Shown in pieces: positions 8,497-17,598 of a stretch of DNA of 64,000 nucleotides. Source of the stretch: Ciceribacter sichuanensis (GTDB lineage: Bacteria > Pseudomonadota > Alphaproteobacteria > Rhizobiales > Rhizobiaceae); NCBI RefSeq assembly GCF_024055605.1, contig NZ_JAMXLX010000007.1, positions 186,001-250,000 of the forward strand. The letters are read 5' to 3'. Each line of letters starts with the position of its first letter. The stretch's first letter is position 1. Below the pieces are notes generated by a model, which was not told where the DNA came from, did no database searches, and saw nothing but the letters and a program-made list of their open reading frames with translations. Made by a program: the position numbers and the translations under genes.

Positions 8497-8985
8497 ATGC
8501 CGAAACCACCTGTAAAGCCGCCAACCACCGTCAAGGAGATCGATCTCGATGTCCTAGGAGATACGCTGAGCTTCTACATCCGAGCGCTCAGTCTGGCAGT
8601 TTCCCGGGATCTCGACGAATGTCTGAACGGTCTCGACGTGGCCAAGGGCACGGGGAAGATCACAACGCTCCTTCTCGTCGACAGCCATCCGGGCATCAGG
8701 CCCTCCGTAATCGCCCACCTCACCATGAAGGACCGGTCGGCAATGGGGCGGATCATCGATCAAATGGAAGCCCATCATCTTCTCCGACGCGAAACGTCCT
8801 CCGAGGACAACCGTGCCCAGGAACTCTACATCACCGAGACCGGTGCAGCACTCGCCGTGAAGATCCGCGAACTCGTTCCGAAACAGTCGCGCGAGTTCTT
8901 CGACTTCATCCCGGAAAACGAACAACAGCAACTTATGGACATATTGCGGCGCGCCTACCGCCGCATAGTGGGGCTTAGCGAATGA
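8497..8985 (+). CDS. MarR-family transcriptional regulator
   Basis: A 162-residue winged-helix protein. The central region reads like a MarR DNA-binding domain: HPGIRPSVIAHLTMKDRSAM (helices), a recognition-helix region GRIIDQMEAHHLLRRE, and the wing SSEDNRAQELYITETGAALA. Helical arms at both ends would form the dimer. ATG 8497 follows CAGGAACATA. It overlaps the next gene by ATGA, so the two are translationally coupled. Two related palindromes (6432-6458 and 8359-8379) are the best operator candidates, placing the fused ATPase gene and the regulator's own operon under its control. The ligand is unknown; MarR proteins usually sense small aromatics or metabolites. Confidence 0.8.
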   Translation: MPKPPVKPPTTVKEIDLDVLGDTLSFYIRALSLAVSRDLDECLNGLDVAKGTGKITTLLLVDSHPGIRPSVIAHLTMKDRSAMGRIIDQMEAHHLLRRETSSEDNRAQELYITETGAALAVKIRELVPKQSREFFDFIPENEQQQLMDILRRAYRRIVGLSE

Positions 8986-9701
8986 CAAACAAGATCGAAA
9001 GGCGCGTCGCGCTGATATCGGGCGCCAGCAGGGGCATCGGCGACCATGTGGCAGCCGAACTGTTCCGGCAGGGATGGGCGGTATCGCTCGGCATGCGCAA
9101 CCCCGCCATGCCAGCCTGGGCCGGTTCCGGCGATGCGGCAGATTTCGTGCATCTTGCGGAATACGACGCCAACGACACCGGGGCGGAAGCCCGCTGGGTC
9201 GAAGACGCAATGCAGTGCTTCGATCGGGTCGATGCGATCATCGCCAATGCCGGCATCATGATCCCCAAGACGGTGATCGAGGCGGAAGACGAGGACATCG
9301 ATGCGATGCTCGCCGTCAACGTCAAGGCGCCGCGGCGTCTTGCAAAGGCCGCCTGGGAGCCGCTCTGCGAAAGCGGTCAGGGACGTGTCATCATCCTCGC
9401 ATCGCTTTCCGGCAAGCGCGTCAAGTCGGCGGGGTCGGGCAGCTACGCCGTCTCCAAGTTCGCAGCCGTGGCGCTTTCCCATGCGATCCGTCAGGCCGGT
9501 TTTGAAAAGGGCGTGCGCGCCACTGCGGTCTGCCCCGGCTTCGTAGCCACCGACATGGCGGCTGGGCTGACCGCCCGCCCGGCCGAACTGCTGACGCAGC
9601 CTGCCGATCTCGCCCGCATCATCGCCCTGCTCGTCTCCCTTCCGAACGAGGCCTCGGTCGCCGAATTCGCCATAAACTGCCAGCTTGAGGAGTCTTTCTG
9701 A
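8982..9701 (+). CDS. Short-chain dehydrogenase/reductase
   Basis: A 239-residue classical SDR: cofactor motif SGASRGIGD near residues 10-18, IIANAG in the middle, catalytic Ser in ILASLSG, and the Tyr-xxx-Lys motif YAVSK, followed by VCPGFVATDMA. The first part suggests NAD(P)(H) dependence. The start overlaps the MarR-type stop (ATGA), and the stop lies one base before the ATG of the next flavoenzyme, so the three genes form a tight unit. It probably oxidises or reduces an alcohol/ketone intermediate of the compound imported by the peptide-type transporter. The substrate cannot be read from sequence. Confidence 0.85.
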   Translation: MTNKIERRVALISGASRGIGDHVAAELFRQGWAVSLGMRNPAMPAWAGSGDAADFVHLAEYDANDTGAEARWVEDAMQCFDRVDAIIANAGIMIPKTVIEAEDEDIDAMLAVNVKAPRRLAKAAWEPLCESGQGRVIILASLSGKRVKSAGSGSYAVSKFAAVALSHAIRQAGFEKGVRATAVCPGFVATDMAAGLTARPAELLTQPADLARIIALLVSLPNEASVAEFAINCQLEESF

Positions 9702-9702
9702 G

Positions 9703-11034
9703 ATGCCCGGTCCCTATGTCGTTCCCGTCCATGGCGATGATGAACTGCCGAAGGAGGTGGATGTCGTCGTGATCGGCGGCGGGATCATCGGAACGTCGAC
9801 GGCGCTGGAACTGGTCGATAGCGGTCTGCGCGTCGCGCTCTGCGAAAAGGGCGGCATCGGCCACGAGCAGTCGAGTCGCAACTGGGGCTGGGTGCGTATT
9901 TCCCGCCGTGACCCGCGCGAAGTGCCGCTGATGGCGGAATCGCTCAGGATCTGGGCCGATCTCAATCGCCGCACCGGCCGCGAAACAGGCTTCAAGCGAT
10001 CCGGCATCGTCTTCACCTGCGCCGACGAAAAGCAGTTCGAGGAGCATGCCAGCTGGAACCGCAATCTGGAGGGTTACCAGATCGAATCCCGCATGCTGAG
10101 TGCTGCGGAGTTCAAGGCAAAGTATCCAGACTCCAACATGAACATTGCCGGCGCTCTCTATACCGCCGGCGACTGCCGCGCCGAGCCGCAGCGGGCGGCA
10201 CCGGCGATTGCCGAGGCAGCCCGCGACAGAGGTGCCCATATCCTCACCGAATGCGCAGTGCGCGGCCTGCAGCTTTCCGCAGGCCGGGTCTCCGGTGTCG
10301 TGACCGAACGCGGGGAAATCGCCTGCAAGGCCGTGGTTCTCGCCGGCGGCGCATGGTCCAGCCTCTTCCTCGGCAATAACGGCCTCGACCTACCGCAGCT
10401 CAAGGTGATGAACTCGGTGCTCAGGACTAAACCGCTGGAGGGCGGACCGGAGGAAGCGCTCTGGTCGAACGGATTTGCCATCCGCAAGCGGCTGGACGGC
10501 GGCTACACCATCGCCGACGGCTTCCAGAACATCGTTGACATCGTGCCCGCCTCCTTCCGCTATGCCACGAAATTCCTGCCCGCACTGGGACATGAATGGC
10601 GTTCGCTCCGCTTCCGTTTCGGTGGAAGGTTCTATGACGAGTTCCGCATGCCCCGCCATTGGGCTCTCGATGAGCCCTCCCCCTTCGAATACAATCGCGT
10701 TCTCGATCCGATCCCCTCGAAGGCAATGACCGACAGCGCGCTCGCCAAGCTGGCGAAGGCCTTCCCTGTATTCGAAAAGGCGGAGATCGCGCAGCGCTGG
10801 GCGGGCATGATCGATGTCACACCGGATGCGATCCCGGTGATCGACGCTATCGACGCCATTCCCGGTTTCCATGTCGCTACCGGCTTTTCCGGTCACGGTT
10901 TCGGCATCGGCCCGGCGGCCGGTCGATTGATGGCAGACATCGTGACCGGACGTCCGCCGCTCGTCGAACGTGAAAACTTCCGCTTCAAGCGGTTTTCGGA
11001 CGGATCGAAGATCGAGCTGATCAGCGGCTTCTGA
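9703..11034 (+). CDS. DAO-family FAD-dependent oxidoreductase (D-amino acid / amine oxidase type)
   Basis: A 443-residue member of the DAO superfamily. The N-terminal FAD motif VVVIGGGIIGTSTALELV is followed by SSRNWGWVR, and the C-terminal part has ATGFSGHGFGIGPAAGRLMAD, typical of glycine/sarcosine/D-amino acid oxidases. ATG 9703 has GAGGAG upstream; a longer frame would overlap the SDR. It closely resembles the protein at 23796-25112 (same SSRNWGWVR and FSGHGFGIGP motifs). Expected chemistry: oxidation of a C-N bond of an amino acid or secondary amine to an imine. There is no transmembrane segment, so it is cytoplasmic or electron-transfer coupled. Exact substrate unknown. Confidence 0.85.
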   Translation: MPGPYVVPVHGDDELPKEVDVVVIGGGIIGTSTALELVDSGLRVALCEKGGIGHEQSSRNWGWVRISRRDPREVPLMAESLRIWADLNRRTGRETGFKRSGIVFTCADEKQFEEHASWNRNLEGYQIESRMLSAAEFKAKYPDSNMNIAGALYTAGDCRAEPQRAAPAIAEAARDRGAHILTECAVRGLQLSAGRVSGVVTERGEIACKAVVLAGGAWSSLFLGNNGLDLPQLKVMNSVLRTKPLEGGPEEALWSNGFAIRKRLDGGYTIADGFQNIVDIVPASFRYATKFLPALGHEWRSLRFRFGGRFYDEFRMPRHWALDEPSPFEYNRVLDPIPSKAMTDSALAKLAKAFPVFEKAEIAQRWAGMIDVTPDAIPVIDAIDAIPGFHVATGFSGHGFGIGPAAGRLMADIVTGRPPLVERENFRFKRFSDGSKIELISGF

Positions 11035-11179
11035 CAGGTTTTGGCCGGCGGCATCGATGTCGCCGGCACCGGAACAGGCGGTGAAGAGGGTTCACCGCCT
11101 TGCTGCGAAAACTGCCCGGAGAGGCAGCGCAGAAATGCAAACTGACGTTTCATCCAATCCAAGAACAAGGGGAACTGAC

Positions 11180-12844
11180 ATGTCTGACCAAAACAACCCA
11201 TTCATGAAACCGACCCGCCGGCAGGCGCTTGGCCTGATGGCTCTGGGAGCCTCGGGGCTCGTTCTTTCCGGCATGCCCGGCATGGGCAAGGCTCTCGCCG
11301 CCCAGCCGAAAACCATCAAGGGCCAGCTTACCGTCGGCTTCTCGCAGGAACCGACCGTCTTCAACCCGCATATGCCGCATATCGAGGTGGATGAGGGCAT
11401 CCATTTCAGCATTTTCGACACGCTGTTTTCCGTCGATCCCGAGGGCAAATTTGTCGCCGCCCTGGCGGCCGAGGTGCCAACCGTCGAGAATGGTGGAATT
11501 TCCGCCGACGGCCTGAGCTGGAAGGTCAAGCTGCGCGACGACGTCAAATGGCACGACGGCAAGCCGTTTACGGCCGAGGACGTCAAGTTCACCATCGAGC
11601 TCTTGGTCGATCCCAATTTCCGCAGCTGGCGCAAGACCGGCCACGAACTGGTGCGCGACCTGACCGTCGTGTCGCCGACCGAGATCACCTGGCGCATGGA
11701 AAAGCCCTTCGCGCCCTATCCGTCCATTCTCGCCTCGACCTTCATCACACCAAAGCACATTCTTGGCGCGGAAGCCGACAAGAACACGGCCGCCTTCAAC
11801 AACGCCCCCGTCGGCACCGGTCCGTTCAAATGGTCCGAGCGCGTTGCCGGCGACCATATCCTGCTTGAAGCCAATGCCGACTATTTCGGCGATGGCCCCT
11901 ATGTCGAAAAGCTGATCTACAAATACGTCCCCGACCTCAACGTCATGTACACCCAGTTCAAGACCGGCGATATCGACGTCGTCGGCCTGCAGTGGATCAC
12001 GCCTGATCATTACGACGAGGCGAAGGCGCTCGAAGGGAAAGCGGTCAACGTCGTGCCGGGCTCGACGATCGAATCCTTCACCTTCAACATGGAACGCCCG
12101 CAGTTCAAGGATCCGGCCGTGCGCGAGGCGCTCTACCACGCCATCGACAAGCAATCGATCATCGACGCGCTCTATTATGGCCTGCCCTCGCCGACCGAAA
12201 GCTACGTGCCGCAGCAGTCCTTCTACTTCAATCCGGACCTGCCGAAACACGAATACGATATCGAGAAGGCCAAGAAGCTTCTCGATGATGCCGGCTGGGC
12301 TCCTGGCGCCGACGGCATCCGCGCAAAGGACGGCGTGAAGCTTTCCTTCACCTGCTCCACGACCGCCGGCAACCATATCCGCGAACAGGTGCAGCAATAC
12401 ATGCAGCAGTCGTTCAAGGACCTCGGCGTCGAGATGACCATCTCCAACCTGCCGCCGGCCGTCATGTGGGGCGATTACTGGATGTTGTCGAAATTCGACA
12501 CCGTCATCGTCGGCCTCGACTTCCTGACCGGATCGGACCCGGATACCTCCGATTACTTCCGCTCCAATTCAAGCCCTGCCAAGGGCGGCGCCGGCCAGAA
12601 CACGTGGCAGTTTGCCAATACGGAAGTGGACGACCTGCTGACCAAGGGCGGAGAGATCTTCGTGCCGGAGGAACGCAAGGCGGTCTATCTGAAGATCCAG
12701 GAAATCATGCGCAAGGAACTGCCGTTCCTGCCGCTCTTCCAGTATGCGACCGTTCGCGGCCACAAGCAGGGCGTCGAGAACGTCGTCCCCAACGTCAACG
12801 TTCGCATCGACACCTGGAACGTCGCGACCTGGCGCTGGGCCTGA
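11180..12844 (+). CDS. Peptide-type ABC transporter substrate-binding protein (SBP_bac_5)
   Basis: A 554-residue family 5 extracellular solute-binding protein, as used by Dpp/Opp/Nik importers. The N-terminus has a twin-arginine signal (TRRQALGLMALGASGLV), so export may be by Tat. Family motifs include the start VGFSQEPTVFNPHMP, WHDGKPFTAEDVKFT, APVGTGPFKW and DPAVREALYHAIDKQSII. ATG 11180 has AAGGGGAACTGAC before it. It is followed by a hairpin and then the two permease genes. Its ligand may be a peptide or an opine-like conjugate; the neighbouring amine-oxidising enzymes favour an amine-containing molecule. Confidence 0.9.
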   Translation: MSDQNNPFMKPTRRQALGLMALGASGLVLSGMPGMGKALAAQPKTIKGQLTVGFSQEPTVFNPHMPHIEVDEGIHFSIFDTLFSVDPEGKFVAALAAEVPTVENGGISADGLSWKVKLRDDVKWHDGKPFTAEDVKFTIELLVDPNFRSWRKTGHELVRDLTVVSPTEITWRMEKPFAPYPSILASTFITPKHILGAEADKNTAAFNNAPVGTGPFKWSERVAGDHILLEANADYFGDGPYVEKLIYKYVPDLNVMYTQFKTGDIDVVGLQWITPDHYDEAKALEGKAVNVVPGSTIESFTFNMERPQFKDPAVREALYHAIDKQSIIDALYYGLPSPTESYVPQQSFYFNPDLPKHEYDIEKAKKLLDDAGWAPGADGIRAKDGVKLSFTCSTTAGNHIREQVQQYMQQSFKDLGVEMTISNLPPAVMWGDYWMLSKFDTVIVGLDFLTGSDPDTSDYFRSNSSPAKGGAGQNTWQFANTEVDDLLTKGGEIFVPEERKAVYLKIQEIMRKELPFLPLFQYATVRGHKQGVENVVPNVNVRIDTWNVATWRWA

Positions 12845-12893
12845 GGCTGAAGACACGGCCGGCGCCGCATTGGCACCGGCCACGGAACATCGA

Positions 12894-12916
12894 CCGGCCG
12901 CACGACACGCGGCCGG
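12894..12916 (+). terminator. Intercistronic hairpin after the binding-protein gene
   Basis: A perfect 8-bp stem CCGGCCGC / GCGGCCGG with a 7-nt loop lies in the 108-bp gap between the binding protein and first permease. A second GC-rich dyad (CGGCCGGCGCC...GGCACCGGCC) precedes it. No T-run follows, so message stabilisation or attenuation is likelier than full termination. Confidence 0.5.
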
Positions 12917-12952
12917 CCTGACGTGTCCCTCGGCGTGACCCGGAGCCCGCAC

Positions 12953-13903
12953 ATGCTGTCCTACCTTCTTCACCGGCTGTGGCAGAGCTTTGTGCTCTTG
13001 CTGCTCGTCTCGGTCATCGGATTTGCCATCCTCAACCTCGCACCCGGCGGGCCGTTGTCGCAATATGCGCTGACCCCCGGCATGACCCGCGAGGCGCTCG
13101 ACCGCATCGCCCACCAGATGGGCCTCGACCGTCCCTTGCCCATACAGTACCTCGACTGGATCTGGAGGCTGCTGCAGGGCGACTGGGGCAAATCCTATCG
13201 CGACCAGAGACCGGTTCTGGAGATCATCTCCGGCCACCTGTTCGCCACCCTGCTGCTGATGGTCTCCTCGACGGTGATCTCGATCCTGATCGGAACATGG
13301 ATCGGCATAAAGGGCGCAACCAGTCGCTATTCGATCTTCGATTATGCGGCGACCGTCGGCGCGATGATCGCCCTTTCGATCCCGACCTTCTGGTTCGGCC
13401 TCGTCGCCATATACGTCTTCTCGCTGAAGCTGAGATGGCTGCCCGCCGGCAACATGTACACGATCGGCAACGGCTCGTTCTATGACTACGCGATCCATCT
13501 CGTGATGCCGAGCCTGGTGCTGGCGCTGGTCAACATCGCGGTGTGGAGCCGCTACATGCGAACGGCCACCCTGGACGTCATCAACCAGGACTTCGTGCGG
13601 ACGGCCCGCGCCAAGGGGCTGAAACCCAACAGGGTGCTGATGAAGCATGTGGTGGGCAACGCCCTGCTTCCGATGATCACCCTCGCCGGCCTGCAGCTTC
13701 CGACCATCCTCGGCGGCGCGCTGGTCACCGAAACGGTGTTCACCTGGCCCGGCATGGGGCGCCTGTTCCTCGACAGCCTCGGGTACCACGACTACCCGGT
13801 CGTGATGGGGCTCCTGATGTTTTCCGCCATTCTCGTTCTGCTCGGCAGCCTGATCGCCGACCTGCTGGTCGCCTTTGTCGATCCGCGCATCCGCCTCGGA
13901 TAG
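12953..13903 (+). CDS. Peptide-type ABC transporter permease (DppB-like)
   Basis: A 316-residue inner-membrane permease. It opens with LLHRLWQSFVLLLLVSVIGF, a first membrane span, then the DppB-type periplasmic loop with GLDRPLPIQYLDW, and has the binding-protein-dependent transport signature region (DFVRTARAKGLKPNRVLMKHV) that contacts the ATPase. It ends in AFVDPRIRLG, typical of DppB. The ATG at 12953 puts the start next to the first span; a GTG at 12923 is possible. It pairs with the DppC-like permease starting 10 bp downstream. Confidence 0.9.
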   Translation: MLSYLLHRLWQSFVLLLLVSVIGFAILNLAPGGPLSQYALTPGMTREALDRIAHQMGLDRPLPIQYLDWIWRLLQGDWGKSYRDQRPVLEIISGHLFATLLLMVSSTVISILIGTWIGIKGATSRYSIFDYAATVGAMIALSIPTFWFGLVAIYVFSLKLRWLPAGNMYTIGNGSFYDYAIHLVMPSLVLALVNIAVWSRYMRTATLDVINQDFVRTARAKGLKPNRVLMKHVVGNALLPMITLAGLQLPTILGGALVTETVFTWPGMGRLFLDSLGYHDYPVVMGLLMFSAILVLLGSLIADLLVAFVDPRIRLG

Positions 13904-13913
13904 GAGACGCACC

Positions 13914-14804
13914 ATGTCCGCTACGACGCTTCCCTCCCCGGACCTCGCGCCGCGTTCCCGCTGGTGGAACAACCGCACCGTCCGCCGTTTCGCCCGCCAC
14001 AGACTGGCCGTCATCGGCCTCTTGATGATCACGGTGCTCATCATCGCCTGCGTGGCCGGGCCTTACCTCCTGCCCTATGACGAACTCTATATCGACCTCA
14101 GAGCCCGTTTTGCGCCACCGTTCACCGGCTACCACATCTTCGGCACCGATCCTCTCGGCCGCGACCTCGCAGCAAGGCTCTTCAACGCCGGTCGCATCTC
14201 GCTGCTGGTCGGCTTCTTCGCCATGGTGCTGTCCACGGCGCTGGGAACCGTGATCGGCATCATCGCGGGATATTATGGCGGCCGTCTCGGCGCGATACTG
14301 ATGCGCCTCGTCGATGCCTTCCTCTCCTTCCCCAGCATCTTCCTGCTGCTCGCGCTTGCGGCCTTCATCAAGCCGAGCCCCTTCATGATCACCGTCATCA
14401 TCGCGGTGACAAGCTGGATGGAAATTGCCCGTCTGGTGGAAGCGGAGGTCCGCTCGCTGCGCGAACGCGACTTCGTGCTCGCCGCCCGCATGCTCGGCCT
14501 TTCCAACACCTGGATCATGTTCCGCGAACTGCTGCCCAACGCCATAGGCCCGATCATCGTTGCCGCGACGCTGACCGTCGCCCGCGCCATCCTGCTCGAA
14601 GCCTATGTCAGCTTCCTCGGCTACGGCATTCAGCCGCCTCTGCCAAGCTGGGGCAACATGCTGAATGGCGCCCAGCAATATCTCGACAGCGCCCCTTGGC
14701 TCGCCATCGTTCCCGGCATCGCAATCACGCTTGCGGTGACCAGTTTCAACTTCATCGGCGACGGGCTGCGCGATGCCCTCGACGCCCGCAGCGACCTGAA
14801 CTGA
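13914..14804 (+). CDS. Peptide-type ABC transporter permease (DppC-like)
   Basis: A 296-residue permease of the DppC type: positively charged N-terminus (WWNNRTVRRFARHRLAVIG), first span, the family motif FGTDPLGRDLAARLFNAGR, then the EAA-like loop RERDFVLAARMLGLSNTWIM, and the ending FIGDGLRDALDARSDLN. Start ATG 13914 is preceded by AGGAGACGCACC. With the DppB-like protein it forms the channel, powered by the fused ATPase at 6524-8170. Both hallmark motifs and length match the family. Confidence 0.9.
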   Translation: MSATTLPSPDLAPRSRWWNNRTVRRFARHRLAVIGLLMITVLIIACVAGPYLLPYDELYIDLRARFAPPFTGYHIFGTDPLGRDLAARLFNAGRISLLVGFFAMVLSTALGTVIGIIAGYYGGRLGAILMRLVDAFLSFPSIFLLLALAAFIKPSPFMITVIIAVTSWMEIARLVEAEVRSLRERDFVLAARMLGLSNTWIMFRELLPNAIGPIIVAATLTVARAILLEAYVSFLGYGIQPPLPSWGNMLNGAQQYLDSAPWLAIVPGIAITLAVTSFNFIGDGLRDALDARSDLN

Positions 14805-14813
14805 GGGGTTCCG

Positions 14814-16139
14814 ATGACCACGTTTTCTCCCTTCGACGTGACGCTGTGGTATGCAACGGCTGCCGCCGCACCAAAAACCGAACCGCTGGAAGGCCGCGTG
14901 CAGGCAGATGTCTGCATCGTCGGAGCCGGCTATACCGGCCTGACGACCGCTCTTGAGCTCGCCCGGGCCGGCGTCAGGGTCGTGCTGCTGGAGCGCGCGG
15001 AAGCTGGCTTCGGCGGTTCCGGCCGCAATGCCGGCCACTGCACCCCCACCTTCACCCATTACAGCCTGCCGGAATTGCGCACCATGCTGGGCGAACCCTG
15101 GGCGGAACGTCTGATCGAGCGCCAGACGCGGGCAAACGACCGCGTTTCCAGCATGATCCGCGACTACCAGATCGACTGCGAATGGGTGCAGAACGGCTAT
15201 GTCATGGGCGCGCCCTACAAGGGAGCGCTTGCCGGCCTCGACAAGAAGGTCGAGACCTACAATGCCGTCGGTGCCCGCACCCGGGTCCTCGACCGGGACG
15301 AGGTCGAAGCCATGACCGGCAGTCCGCGATTTTATGGAGGCTGGCTGCACGAAGAAGGCGGGCATCTCAATCCGCTCGGCTATGCGCGCGGCCTCGCACG
15401 CGCCGTCATGCAGGAAGGCGGCGTCATCCACACCGGCTCTGCGGTCATCGCCTGCGACCGTAGTCCGACGGGCGGCTGGTCCGTGAAGACGGACAGGGGT
15501 GAGGTGATTGCTGACAAGGTGATCTTCTCCACCGGCGCCTACACCGTGGGCGGATGGCAGAAGCTCGACCGCACTTTCAAGATCCAGAAGGTCTTCGTCG
15601 CGGCGACCCAGCCGCTGGACGAGGAGACACGCAAATCAGTGCTGCCGAAAAACACCACGATCCACGACGGACGCGGCGACATCTACGTCTACAAGTACAA
15701 TGCCGAGGGACGTATCGTCGCCTCGATGTTCCCGATGGGTCGGCGCGGACGAGACATGGCCTATACGCGGCAGGTCATGAGCGACCGACTGAAATGGCTG
15801 CATCCGCAAATCAGGGGAGAGATCCGCTGGGACTACTTCTGGTTCGGCGAACTCGACATGCAGTACCGCACGGTCCCGCGCTTCTATTCCCTCGCCCCTG
15901 GCGTGGTGGCGCTGACGGGTCTGTCTGGACGCGGGGTTCCGACCGGCTCCATGCTCGGCTCCATCCTGTCGGAATGGGCGCTCGGCAAGCCGGAAAACGA
16001 ACTGGCCCTGAAACTCGAACCACTGACGGAAGCGCCCTTCTACATGAGCTTCGGCCCGGCCATGACGCTGCGCTACTACCGGATCAGGGACAATATCGCA
16101 GCGAAGCTTTCCGGCGCACCGCTACCGCCACACGCCTGA
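14814..16139 (+). CDS. DAO-family FAD-dependent oxidoreductase (PuuB/OrdL-like)
   Basis: A 441-residue flavoenzyme with an N-terminal extension (FSPFDVTLWYATAAAAPKTE) before the FAD motif DVCIVGAGYTGLTTALELA and the SGRNAGHC segment. That layout is seen in PuuB/OrdL-type amine oxidases, whose best-known member oxidises gamma-glutamylputrescine. Late motifs LTGLSGRGVPTGSMLG form the FAD-contacting C-terminal part. It starts 10 bp after the permease stop, hence in the same operon. This suggests the imported molecule is an amine or N-substituted amino acid, with two different oxidases in the same operon. No substrate residues can be assigned by eye. Confidence 0.83.
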   Translation: MTTFSPFDVTLWYATAAAAPKTEPLEGRVQADVCIVGAGYTGLTTALELARAGVRVVLLERAEAGFGGSGRNAGHCTPTFTHYSLPELRTMLGEPWAERLIERQTRANDRVSSMIRDYQIDCEWVQNGYVMGAPYKGALAGLDKKVETYNAVGARTRVLDRDEVEAMTGSPRFYGGWLHEEGGHLNPLGYARGLARAVMQEGGVIHTGSAVIACDRSPTGGWSVKTDRGEVIADKVIFSTGAYTVGGWQKLDRTFKIQKVFVAATQPLDEETRKSVLPKNTTIHDGRGDIYVYKYNAEGRIVASMFPMGRRGRDMAYTRQVMSDRLKWLHPQIRGEIRWDYFWFGELDMQYRTVPRFYSLAPGVVALTGLSGRGVPTGSMLGSILSEWALGKPENELALKLEPLTEAPFYMSFGPAMTLRYYRIRDNIAAKLSGAPLPPHA

Positions 16140-16221
16140 GCGTTTTCATCACCATGCGCCATGGCGGCGGGAGCTCAACTTCCGCTTGCTATACCGATTG
16201 CACCGAAATAGGAAACCCGCA

Positions 16222-16569
16222 ATGACCATGCAGATTTTCAACATTTCCGACGACATAGACCTGACGCCCGGACTGCCGGCAGATGGCCGTGACGGCGGTT
16301 CCTACAGGCGTTCCATCTGGCAGGATGACGTCGAAAACGGCACCATCGTCGCCGTCTGGAAGGCAGCACCCGGGACTTACAGCTATCCGGGCCGTGACCT
16401 TGAGGAGACCTTCGTCGTTGTGGAAGGCGAGGCGTTCTATTCACAGGAAGGCTCGGAACCGGTGAAGATCGGACCCGGCTCCATCGTGCGCGTCGCCAAG
16501 GGTGTTGCGAGCCGGCTGGAGATCCTCTCGACCTTCCGCAAGCTCGCGACCGTCGTGCCCAAGCCCTGA
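16222..16569 (+). CDS. Small cupin-domain protein (DUF861/EutQ-like)
   Basis: A 115-residue single cupin barrel: motif 1 around GTYSYPGRDLEETFVVVEGEAFY and motif 2 around IGPGSIVRVAKGVASRLEI. The classic metal-binding histidines of motif 1 are not evident, as in many DUF861 members. ATG 16222 follows AGGAAACCCGCA (TTG 16186 is in frame but has no ribosome-binding site). It is the last gene of the cluster before a hairpin. Similar small cupins appear at 52576-53315, beside another amine-type importer, so a shared accessory role is possible. Function not known. Confidence 0.75.
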   Translation: MTMQIFNISDDIDLTPGLPADGRDGGSYRRSIWQDDVENGTIVAVWKAAPGTYSYPGRDLEETFVVVEGEAFYSQEGSEPVKIGPGSIVRVAKGVASRLEILSTFRKLATVVPKP

Positions 16570-16580
16570 CGGGCAACACA

Positions 16581-16611
16581 GCCTGACCGGACTTTTTAGC
16601 ACCGGTCAGGC
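16581..16611. terminator. Hairpin between convergent operons
   Basis: Perfect 10-bp stem GCCTGACCGG / CCGGTCAGGC with an 11-nt loop between the cupin stop and the IclR-type stop. The T-rich bases sit in the loop, not after the stem. It could serve both directions, as the genes converge. Confidence 0.6.
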
Positions 16612-16626
16612 CGAACTCCCCCGCTT

Positions 16627-17397
16627 CTACTGACCGACGATCGCGTCGATTTCCTCCTTGAGGAGAGCGGCATAGTGCTCGATCACGCCCGGCGTCAACT
16701 TTGCACAGAGCAGCGTAAAGCTGAGAGCCGCACCCGGTTTTTCTCCTGGAAGCATGATCGGCATCGCCACCCCGGCGATTCCGGGGATGAGTTCACCGAT
16801 ATCCACCGCATATCCGCGCGTACGTGTATCGGCGATCAGCTGGCGAACCTTCTCTTCCGTCAGGTTGCGATAGGCTCCGTAACGCTCGATATTGGCGCGG
16901 ATGATATAATCCTGCTCGTCTTCATCAAGGAAGGCGAGCATCGAAATCGAGCCCGGCCCGGCCCCGAGCGGCACGAAACCACCGATGGAACCCGTCAGAG
17001 TCGGCACGATGCATTCCCCATCGCGCCTGTCCAGACAGACCAGATCGTGGTTGAATCGGGCCATCAGGTGAGTGGTATCACCGGTGCGACGGCGCAGTCT
17101 CGACAACGCCACTTCGCACCGGCTGATGATGCCCGGACCGCGGGCTGCGCGCACCCCGTAAATGGCCATTCGGGCGCCTAATCGATAGCGCCGCTTCTTG
17201 TCGTCCCGCGCCAAAAGTTTGTGTCCGACCAATGTGTTAAGGATACGGTGACAGGTCGCCGTATTGAGCCCGGAACGGGCTGTCAGTTCCTTCAGGGATA
17301 TGCCCTCGACACCGCCGTCGGCGACGAGATCGAGGAGGATAACGGCACGGTCGAGCAGCTGGGCTCCTCCTGTGGGGGATACGACGATCTCGGACAT
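16627..17397 (-). CDS. IclR-family transcriptional regulator
   Basis: A 256-residue IclR-type regulator. The N-terminal winged helix contains GISLKELTARSGLNTATCHR followed by ILNTLVGHKLLARDDKKRRY, and the C-terminal effector domain has the family patterns VPLGAGPGSISMLAF, RGYAVDIGELIPGIAGVAMPI and LSFTLL. ATG at 17397; only a weak Shine-Dalgarno (GTGAGATTTC). It diverges from the amino acid importer operon across a 201-bp AT-rich gap and most likely controls it. An inverted CATTAT...ATAATG repeat close to its start is a candidate site. Confidence 0.85.
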   Translation of the reverse strand: MSEIVVSPTGGAQLLDRAVILLDLVADGGVEGISLKELTARSGLNTATCHRILNTLVGHKLLARDDKKRRYRLGARMAIYGVRAARGPGIISRCEVALSRLRRRTGDTTHLMARFNHDLVCLDRRDGECIVPTLTGSIGGFVPLGAGPGSISMLAFLDEDEQDYIIRANIERYGAYRNLTEEKVRQLIADTRTRGYAVDIGELIPGIAGVAMPIMLPGEKPGAALSFTLLCAKLTPGVIEHYAALLKEEIDAIVGQ

Positions 17398-17598
17398 GAA
17401 ATCTCACATTATGAAAAAAGAATAATGGATAACTTGTATAATGAGAAAAATACGTCTTCAATGATGAAAATTGGATCGCTACATGGAAATGCACAATTTC
17501 TAGGCGACCCAATCTCCGCATCCGCGAAAGCCGAGGGCTGAAGCGGCGCTGCTTCTAGCAACAGCGCCGGAAGGCGCATATTTATCCAGGGGAACTAA
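17398..17598. promoter_or_regulatory. Divergent control region of the IclR gene and amino acid importer
   Basis: This 201-bp gap is AT-rich on the left. It contains an inverted repeat CATTAT (17407-17412) / ATAATG (17422-17427) with 9 bp between, and a third ATAATG at 17438-17443 overlapping a perfect -10-like TATAAT (17437-17442, plus strand). No clear -35 box was found for that -10. The repeat cluster is a plausible IclR operator. AGGGGAACTAA is the ribosome-binding site of the importer gene at the right end. Confidence 0.4.

Noticed and set aside
13740..15431. 563-codon minus-strand frame opposite permease and oxidase genes
   Set aside because: No motif or start signal; overlaps real genes fully.
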